From Candidatus Aenigmatarchaeota archaeon (lineage in GTDB: Archaea > Aenigmatarchaeota > Aenigmatarchaeia > QMZP01 > QMZT01), in the NCBI GenBank assembly GCA_021162425.1, contig JAGGYQ010000026.1:1-35125 (forward strand): a DNA stretch of 35,125 nt. Reading direction: 5' to 3'. Of this stretch, positions 28,689 through 35,125 are shown one piece after another; positions within the stretch are counted from its first letter, which is position 1, and every line of letters starts with the position of its first letter. The position numbers were made by a program, and so were the translations under genes. The notes under the pieces are model-generated. The model had not been told where the DNA came from, made no database searches, and saw only the letters and a list, made by a program, of their open reading frames with translations.

Positions 28689-29326
28689 AGCAGTTTCTCT
28701 ATTTTTCTTACCTCTTCAACAGGAGAGAAAATCGTGAGTATATCACCTTCTTTTACTTTCGTGTCAGGCTTTGGTATGAAACATTTGTCATCTCTGTACA
28801 CGAAGGCTACAACAAAATTTTTGGCAAATTCAGATATCTTCTTTCCTATAATTTTTGAGTCTTCTCTGACACTAACCTCAAAAACCTCTCCTTTACCACC
28901 CGCCACGATATTGCTCAACTGTTTCCCCGGCCTTTCAAGTGCCTGTTTGAAAGCAAGTACAGATAAACGAGTTGTATCTATTATGTTGCTGATGCCAATT
29001 TTTGTGAATATCGTTTCGTTCTCCGAGTTGTTGATTCTGGTTATGATGGTCGGGACATTTGCATTTTTTGCTATTTCGCAGACCATCAAGTTTGTTTTGT
29101 CATCTCCTGTTACTGCGACAACAGCGTCTACGTCCTGTATATTGGCATCTTTAAGTATATTTTTATTCGAGCCATCCCCATGAAGCACAAGGGCATCAAG
29201 TTTTTCAGCAAGTTCTTCCGCAAGCTTTTCATTTTTTTCAATAACAACAACATCGTGCTTTTCCTTTATCAGCAGCTGTGCCAATGCTTCTCCCAGCTTT
29301 CCACCACCAATTATCACAACTTTCAT
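28685..29326 (-). CDS. TrkA family NAD-binding K+ transport regulator
   Basis: MKVVIIGGGKLGEALAQLL Rossmann motif, LHGDGSNKNILKDANIQDVDAVVAVTGDD, TrkA-C-like C-terminus. Confidence 0.92.
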   Translation of the reverse strand: MKVVIIGGGKLGEALAQLLIKEKHDVVVIEKNEKLAEELAEKLDALVLHGDGSNKNILKDANIQDVDAVVAVTGDDKTNLMVCEIAKNANVPTIITRINNSENETIFTKIGISNIIDTTRLSVLAFKQALERPGKQLSNIVAGGKGEVFEVSVREDSKIIGKKISEFAKNFVVAFVYRDDKCFIPKPDTKVKEGDILTIFSPVEEVRKIEKLL

Positions 29327-29362
29327 ATTCTCCCTTTAATTTATGCAATACATCTTTAAATT

Positions 29363-29827
29363 TTACCATACAGTAACAGTTAATTTGCTTATTTTACCGT
29401 TAAGCAGACCTAACCGTTCGATACTTGCACTCGGTAGAGCCGGGGTTTTGCCACATGTAAATATCGTGTTGTTTGATGTGTTCAAGGTTATACTGATATC
29501 ATGCATCACCAATCCATACTCCCTTTTTTCATGCAAACCAAAATCATTTATCATTTTTGCGTAGCCGTTCCCGTTGCAGTAAATGTTCTGGAAATCCTGT
29601 ATTTTTGTTTGATTGAATACGTTCGCGTCTGATACCAGTGAGACAGGCGAATGTTCATTCATAAGCATTTCGGATATTTGCACGACCTTGTCATTAAGCC
29701 AGTCCTGATAAAAGTTAGCCGAAAACATACGAACATTCGTGTTCATATAGTTTATGGAATATAACACGACCGCAAAAAACAAAAGCCCCGCAACAAGGAA
29801 TTCGAATATAAATTGTCCTTTCATCAT
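29363..29827 (-). CDS. Archaeal pilin-like protein (class III-type signal peptide)
   Basis: Internal start MMKGQFIFEFLVAGLLFFAVVLYSINYMN: short basic head, GQxxxE followed by a hydrophobic stretch; ORF-track extension overlaps the divergent lipoprotein gene. Confidence 0.65.
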   Translation of the reverse strand: MMKGQFIFEFLVAGLLFFAVVLYSINYMNTNVRMFSANFYQDWLNDKVVQISEMLMNEHSPVSLVSDANVFNQTKIQDFQNIYCNGNGYAKMINDFGLHEKREYGLVMHDISITLNTSNNTIFTCGKTPALPSASIERLGLLNGKISKLTVTVW

Positions 29828-29885
29828 ATAGAAATACTTTGTTCGGAACGAATAAAAATAAATGGTTGACCAACAATTTATAATT

Positions 29886-30920
29886 ATGAAGGAAATGCTC
29901 ATCATTCTTCTTGTTGCCACAGGGCTTGTTTTCGTCTCTGGCTGCACAATACCTGGACTTGACGTTGATATACCCTTTCTCCCAGACATTTTCCCGGGAA
30001 CGCAGATGAAAGAAGAACGGCATGACATCGTAGCAATAGAGGCTTTGAGGGCCATACCGTCAACAATCGTGAGGTCTGGTCAAACAATAAGGCTACAATC
30101 ATTAATCAAGGACCTGCAAAAACCAGAATACGAACCTGTAAATGTTCGAGTTAACCTATACAACGATTGTGGGTTGTTTGATACAAGGCTAGAGCTGTGT
30201 TCAGGTGGATTAAAAAAGGGGGATACATGGTGTGAATTCAAAATGTACCCGCAATCAACAAATATAGTTGAATGGGTGATGAAGGCAAAAGATGTGAATG
30301 TTGAGACGCCATGTGATGTTGGAGTCATGGTTGAGTATTATTACAAGACACCCACCACGAGCTCTGCTACATTTGTCAACAAGCAGGAACTTGAAAGACT
30401 TGTCTCGAGCGGAAAGGGTGTAAAAGAGATAGGAAAGGCAGTAATAGGTGAAGGTCCGATTAAAACATACATTGAGGTCAAACCACAACCAATTGTGGTC
30501 GGCCCGGATGAAGAAGGCAGCGCTGTTTTAACATTCTGGGCTGAAAACAAAGGGGGCGGCTTGATAGATTCGATACCATACGAAAACGGTAACCTTGAAT
30601 TCGGTAATGTACCCGAAATGAATAGCCTTGGTTTCGACGTGAAGAAAAAGGTCTATATCACAATAAACGGAGATAATATAAAGACAGTCAGCGGAAAATC
30701 CATCGAAGAATGCGTAAAAGAGAAAATGAAAAGCAACGGTGATAAATATTCATTCTATTTAATAGGCAGAAAGACACCCAGATATTCGTGTTCAATCACA
30801 GCGAAAGATGCAACGCGCATAAAACAGGAAAAGACATATCAAATAACATCCGAAATAGGCTACTGGTATAAATTTACAAGAGAAATAAAACTGACAGTCC
30901 GGCCAAAAATACGACTGTAA
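29886..30920 (+). CDS. Lipoprotein, tandem array member 1
   Basis: MKEMLIILLVATGLVFVSGC lipobox; VEYYYKT...KQELERLV...GEGPIKTYIEV...YSCSITAK...EIGYWYKFTREIKLTV. Confidence 0.8.
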   Translation: MKEMLIILLVATGLVFVSGCTIPGLDVDIPFLPDIFPGTQMKEERHDIVAIEALRAIPSTIVRSGQTIRLQSLIKDLQKPEYEPVNVRVNLYNDCGLFDTRLELCSGGLKKGDTWCEFKMYPQSTNIVEWVMKAKDVNVETPCDVGVMVEYYYKTPTTSSATFVNKQELERLVSSGKGVKEIGKAVIGEGPIKTYIEVKPQPIVVGPDEEGSAVLTFWAENKGGGLIDSIPYENGNLEFGNVPEMNSLGFDVKKKVYITINGDNIKTVSGKSIEECVKEKMKSNGDKYSFYLIGRKTPRYSCSITAKDATRIKQEKTYQITSEIGYWYKFTREIKLTVRPKIRL

Positions 30921-30953
30921 AAGAATATAAAACATTGCCTACAATAGTTTTTT

Positions 30954-31904
30954 ATGAAGCAAGCGTTGGATGGCATAAAATTCCTTTTGCTGTTATCTAC
31001 AGTATTCCTAGTTATCTTCTCTTCAGGATGTGTGACAACTGGGAAAGAGAGGACAGGCGGACCAGGTATAGTCATAGAGAAATTCGAGCCTAGCTTGTCG
31101 ATGATAGAGTCAGGGGAGCCCGTATCGTTGAGACTCGAAGTGAGAAATGTCGGCGGTTACAATAATGCGCCTGTGGTGGCGGAGATAATGGATATTGACC
31201 CGACAGAATGGCAGGTAAGTGGAGGGACAATACGAAGTTTAGGAACATTGCTCATGCCGGACCCAGAGTCAAACACACAGGGACAAAAAGCATCTGCAAC
31301 ATGGGATTTAATAGCGCCGTATCTTAAAAGAGGACAGGAACTTCCATATCAAGCGCGGGCAAGGGTATATTACTATTACGAAACTATAGCAACAAAGCCC
31401 GTGTGGTTTGTAACAACAGATGAACTCAGAAGAATTGTCAGGATGGGCGAGGCGCTTCCGAGCGAACCAACCATTTACACCAATGGTCCTTTGAGTGTGA
31501 CGATAGACGCTGGTCAATTCGTCAAGGCAAGAGAGTGGAGAGAATCAAAATTCCAGCTGCAGATAAGAATCGACAACAACGGCAACGGTCAGGTATTAGG
31601 TAGGAATTATCCGGTCGGTATTGAGGTGAAGTGGCCATCTTGGGTGACACCTGTCGGCGGCATGTGCCCGGCCCAGACAGTTACGCCGTTGTTTCAGGAT
31701 GTACCACCAGGATTACCACAACCGACAACAAGCAGATATATATTACTCTGGAATGGAAGATATGCAGACATCACATGTGAATTTATGATAACACAGCCGC
31801 CATCAAGCAGAACCAAAGGAAACTTTGAAGTGAAACTTGCCTACGATTATTTCACAGACGCGACGACCCAAATAACAGTAAAAGGAACAGAGGAGTATAT
31901 GTAA
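30954..31904 (+). CDS. Lipoprotein, tandem array member 2
   Basis: FLLLLSTVFLVIFSSGC lipobox; GIVIEKFEPSLSMIESGEPVSLRLEVRNVGG; RVYYYYETIATKPVWFVTTDELRRIV. Confidence 0.82.
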   Translation: MKQALDGIKFLLLLSTVFLVIFSSGCVTTGKERTGGPGIVIEKFEPSLSMIESGEPVSLRLEVRNVGGYNNAPVVAEIMDIDPTEWQVSGGTIRSLGTLLMPDPESNTQGQKASATWDLIAPYLKRGQELPYQARARVYYYYETIATKPVWFVTTDELRRIVRMGEALPSEPTIYTNGPLSVTIDAGQFVKAREWRESKFQLQIRIDNNGNGQVLGRNYPVGIEVKWPSWVTPVGGMCPAQTVTPLFQDVPPGLPQPTTSRYILLWNGRYADITCEFMITQPPSSRTKGNFEVKLAYDYFTDATTQITVKGTEEYM

Positions 31905-31905
31905 A

Positions 31906-31928
31906 CCCTTTTTTATTTGTTTTTTCTC
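31906..31928 (+). terminator. Poly-T rich candidate terminator between lipoprotein genes 2 and 3
   Basis: CCCTTTTTTATTTGTTTTTTCTC just after the stop codon. Confidence 0.4.
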
Positions 31929-31940
31929 AATTATATAAAC

Positions 31941-32903
31941 ATGAGTAGGCGAATCTCTTTTTATGCAACGGCGTCTATCCTGTTATCTCTGATTCTCGTT
32001 TCTGGATGTGTTATACCTTCGCAGGAACCATTCGAAAGCAACACGCCGGTAGGCAGCGGTTTGGTGATAGAGTCATTCGGGTCTGATTTTCAAGAGGTTT
32101 ACGGAGGAGAAGAGGTCACGTTCAGGGTGAAATTCAAAAACACGGGGTCTGTGAAAGCGGAGGATGTATTTGCAGAACTGCTTGGGCTTGACCAGCTGTG
32201 GGAACCGGGAGAGAACACAATAGTGTATAACGGTGAGGTTTTGCCAGATGAACCGGAATGCAGATATACAATCCGAAAAGTAATGCTTTCCCCGCCAGAC
32301 CCCGAAAAGGGAATAGAGGGTGGGGAGAAGATTTGCACATGGCGTTACATCGCGCCACAAGTAAAGCTGTCGATTGTGGCTGAACCGCATGTGAGACTTT
32401 ATTACACATACAAAACACTTCTCTCAAAAGCCATAACTATAGTCCCGCAAAAAGAGCTTATTGACATGCAAAACCAAGGAGTCCCACTACCAACAGAGAC
32501 AGTAAGTGTGACAAAATCACCGATATCTTTTGATGTGACTGCGGATACGCCGATAAGGGCGTATGGTTCGAGTGTAACATTCCCAATAGTGATAAGAATA
32601 AATAACATAGGCGGCGGAACAGTATGCGGGAGTGATGGTTACTCATGCAAAAAACCAGGGCAAGAATGGAACCATTTCACGCTAGATATAAAACTTCCTG
32701 ACGGCTGGTCTTTTGAAACATGTAAAAACAAAGAGGAGATTTACCTTGCGCATGGGAAATCACAGACCATTACATGCAAGGTCCGTGTATCCACGCCTGT
32801 GACAGGTCTGCGCCAAGACATCGTTAAGGTTAGTGCGAGATATGGATATTTCATAGACAAGACCGGTTATGTCAAGGTTTTGCCATCTATAGCAAATCAA
32901 TAA
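31941..32903 (+). CDS. Lipoprotein, tandem array member 3
   Basis: MSRRISFYATASILLSLILVSGC lipobox; GLVIESFGSDFQEVYGGEEVTFRVKFKNTGSVKAEDVFAEL; RLYYTYKT; ARYGYFIDKTGYVKV. Confidence 0.82.
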   Translation: MSRRISFYATASILLSLILVSGCVIPSQEPFESNTPVGSGLVIESFGSDFQEVYGGEEVTFRVKFKNTGSVKAEDVFAELLGLDQLWEPGENTIVYNGEVLPDEPECRYTIRKVMLSPPDPEKGIEGGEKICTWRYIAPQVKLSIVAEPHVRLYYTYKTLLSKAITIVPQKELIDMQNQGVPLPTETVSVTKSPISFDVTADTPIRAYGSSVTFPIVIRINNIGGGTVCGSDGYSCKKPGQEWNHFTLDIKLPDGWSFETCKNKEEIYLAHGKSQTITCKVRVSTPVTGLRQDIVKVSARYGYFIDKTGYVKVLPSIANQ

Positions 32904-32927
32904 AAATGTCATTAAGATAATTTAAAG

Positions 32928-33833
32928 ATGAGAAATATCTGTGCAGTTTTAATTACCATACTTCTTGCATTTTCTGTGTCAGGGTGTATAGCGCAAAAAG
33001 GAGCAGAACACAACGGGGTCATCATCGAGAAATTCGAGCCGGATTTAAAGGATGTCTTCTCAGGCGAAGATTTTCAAATGCTACTTATGGTGAGGAACAC
33101 AGGGTCATCGGTTGCGAGGAATGTTTACCCAGAGCTTTATAATGTTGGTGGTGTTCAGTCAGAGACCAGAATATCATGTGTAAAAAAGTCATGCGCATCT
33201 CCTTTTAACCTCTACCCACCAGACCAAGAAATAGGGACCACAGGCGAATCGCGCGTATGCGTCTGGCAATGCTCAGCACCCCCTGTCGAGAGAGGAATAT
33301 CTATGACATTTAACCCTGTTGTCCGTGTTTATTATGCATACGAGACAGATACAGTCAAAACCATAAATCTCGTGCTGCGTGATGAAATAAGAAATGTCAA
33401 TCTCGATAAACTTGAGCTGCCACCCGAAACAGCAACATCGACGAAAGGACCAATAAAGATAACGATTGTCACATCTGGCCCTATGAGATTCGCTAAAAAA
33501 CAGTCAGAGCTTATTTTTCCTGTTGAAATACTTGTGGAGAATGTTGGTCATGGAGTTGCATGCATCTCGGATTGTAAAACCTCACAGACGAACGAAAGAA
33601 ACAAAATAAGGCTCTATTTATCATCAAAAAGCATGAAATTTTACGACTGTGACTTGGAGAGAGGAGAGGCTGCCGTTGATTTATGGGAGGGAAAGACAAG
33701 CAAACTCACGTGCAGCGCTCATGTGTATGTCAATCCGAAATCAAAAATAATACAGAAGAGTATTGAGATAAAAGCGGAGTATGGATACTATATTGATAAA
33801 ACAACATCCATCCTTGTGAGAGGAATACAATGA
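32928..33833 (+). CDS. Lipoprotein, tandem array member 4
   Basis: MRNICAVLITILLAFSVSGC lipobox; GVIIEKFEPDLKDVFSGEDFQMLLMVRNTGSSVARNVYPELYNV; RVYYAYETDTVKTINLV; AEYGYYIDKTTSILV. Confidence 0.82.
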   Translation: MRNICAVLITILLAFSVSGCIAQKGAEHNGVIIEKFEPDLKDVFSGEDFQMLLMVRNTGSSVARNVYPELYNVGGVQSETRISCVKKSCASPFNLYPPDQEIGTTGESRVCVWQCSAPPVERGISMTFNPVVRVYYAYETDTVKTINLVLRDEIRNVNLDKLELPPETATSTKGPIKITIVTSGPMRFAKKQSELIFPVEILVENVGHGVACISDCKTSQTNERNKIRLYLSSKSMKFYDCDLERGEAAVDLWEGKTSKLTCSAHVYVNPKSKIIQKSIEIKAEYGYYIDKTTSILVRGIQ

Positions 33834-33840
33834 GCATTAG

Positions 33841-35037
33841 TCAACGCAAAACGAGTTTGCCGTAAACACCGTCGTAGCCTGGTTTTATTTCGATTCGCCC
33901 TTTCCTCATTTCATCAATGATTTGTGCGATTTTTTTGTTTGCTATATCTTCTATCTTACTTATGTCGTATGTCAAGAGAACGCAAAGTTCTGAGCCAGCC
34001 GCCGATATAAGACGGTTGTATATTTGCCATACAGTTTGCGATGTTATCCCTCTATTCATAACAGAAGATATGATTTCAGATAATGGAAGCAATCTTATGA
34101 ACATTTTTGCGTTCTTTGGCCTGTATCCTTCTGGTCTGTCCGCAAGCTCCTCTACTCTGTGAAGCACACCTATGGTTAACGGCTTGCCACAGACAGGGCA
34201 TACGTTGTGGTATTTCTTGGACAATTTCGGGGGCAAACACACACCGCATTCCCTATGCCCGTCATAGTGATATTTTCCGTAGTTTGGGTCAACTTCTATT
34301 GTTCCAATAAGGCCGTTCTTCGTTATTATGGCATTCGTCAGATTTTCGTATGTGAGCCTTTCGAGCTCGAATATTGTTGCCTCTCTACCGATTCGCCACG
34401 GCCAAAACGAATGTGCGTCAGAGAATGAAACCAAGGCAAATCCATCCCACTTACTCACCCGCCATATCATTGGTGGGTCAGCACTTAACCCTGTTTCCAA
34501 CGCATAGATATGCTTGGCTTGGTCATGAAAACATTCCTCTACGCTGTCAAAACCAGATTTGCTACCAAACACAGAAAACCACGGGGTGAGACAATGCGAA
34601 GGTATTATCATTATTCGTTTTGAAATCCCTATCAAATTTTCAACCAGTTCAGGGCAACTGAAACCAAAAACAGGCCGACCATCATAGTCGAGTCTTCCTT
34701 TTTTGGACAACCAAGAGTTTATCTGTTCAACTGTCTCGAAATCAGGCGCAAGAATGATATTATGTATCTTTCTTATCTTACCTTTCTCCTTGTATATATT
34801 GGAGACTTCGGTTGACAATATGAAATTGAAACCTTCCCTGCTTTTAAGAATTCCACAACCCTCATCTCTCAAATTTTCTTTTAAAATTTTCAGCCATACA
34901 GGATGTGTAAAGTCACCAGTTCCTATTATGTCCAATCCCTTAATTTTTGCATATTTTACAAGGTTGTTGATTGTGATATTTTTACTTGTTGCACGAGAGA
35001 ATCGGGAGTGTATATGGAGATCAGCGATGAATCTCAT
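33841..35037 (-). CDS. Endonuclease Q-like PHP-domain protein (TIGR00375-type)
   Basis: MRFIADLHIHSRFSRATSKN, IGTGDFTHP, SFSDAHSFWPWRIGREAT, zinc site CGVCLPPK...CPVCGKPLT, ELADRPEGYRP. Confidence 0.9.
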   Translation of the reverse strand: MRFIADLHIHSRFSRATSKNITINNLVKYAKIKGLDIIGTGDFTHPVWLKILKENLRDEGCGILKSREGFNFILSTEVSNIYKEKGKIRKIHNIILAPDFETVEQINSWLSKKGRLDYDGRPVFGFSCPELVENLIGISKRIMIIPSHCLTPWFSVFGSKSGFDSVEECFHDQAKHIYALETGLSADPPMIWRVSKWDGFALVSFSDAHSFWPWRIGREATIFELERLTYENLTNAIITKNGLIGTIEVDPNYGKYHYDGHRECGVCLPPKLSKKYHNVCPVCGKPLTIGVLHRVEELADRPEGYRPKNAKMFIRLLPLSEIISSVMNRGITSQTVWQIYNRLISAAGSELCVLLTYDISKIEDIANKKIAQIIDEMRKGRIEIKPGYDGVYGKLVLR

Positions 35038-35070
35038 ATTATACTTTCCATGGCGGAGGTTAAAAATGAG

Positions 35071-35125
35071 TGGGCTCGAGGGGAATTTCGAAATTTCGAA
35101 CCCCTGACCTCCGGCTGTCTCATTC
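35071..35125 (-). tRNA. Partial tRNA-like 3' half (truncated by window edge), anomalous T-loop
   Basis: Minus strand: ...GCCGG AGGTC AGGGG-[TTCGAAATTTCGAAATT]-CCCCT CGAGCCC A; T-stem, variable AGGTC and acceptor 3' strand present but loop is 17 nt, not 7. Confidence 0.5.

Noticed and set aside
29828-30055. N-terminal extension of the 230-aa minus-strand ORF
   Set aside because: Overlaps the lipoprotein 1 coding region in antisense; the pilin-like start at 29827/29824 explains the protein better
1-35125. CRISPR arrays, IS elements, prophage or defence islands
   Set aside because: No regularly spaced repeats, transposase/integrase ORFs or terminal inverted repeats seen; most of the window is core housekeeping genes

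Overview
The window looks like a gene-dense archaeal chromosome segment; the exact lineage cannot be fixed by reading alone. I see about 25 genes: a pyrophosphatase-like 3' end, a DUF1512-like membrane protein, SecD/SecF, a geranylgeranyl-reductase-family FAD protein, a mevalonate-entry operon (HMG-CoA synthase / thiolase / DUF35), AglB/STT3 and a GPT-family GlcNAc-1-P transferase, a P-type Ca2+-ATPase, NAC, family B DNA polymerase, a TctA-like permease, an HTH regulator, a metallophosphoesterase, a DP1-like OB protein without a visible phosphoesterase domain, Orc1/Cdc6, an aminotransferase, an ADP-forming acyl-CoA synthetase alpha subunit, a COG2403/cPGS-like protein, a TrkA-type protein, a pilin-like protein, four tandem related lipoproteins, EndoQ and the edge of a tRNA-like gene. 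Main points for a second look: (1) two clusters of ORB-like dyads with G-strings, one at the orc1/cdc6 promoter (24500-24665) and one in the convergent gap after polB (19525-19694), suggesting a composite replication origin with replication genes between; (2) an unannotated frameshifted gene (16424-16753) whose 108-aa frame is restored by removing exactly 1 G and one CT; (3) a four-member array of divergent two-domain lipoproteins next to a divergent pilin-like gene; (4) a DP1-like protein without the nuclease domain; (5) SecD with a PDZ-like N-terminal segment; (6) a tRNA-like 3' half with a 10-nt palindromic insertion in the T-loop. Nothing was computed or searched; family names come from recognising motifs.
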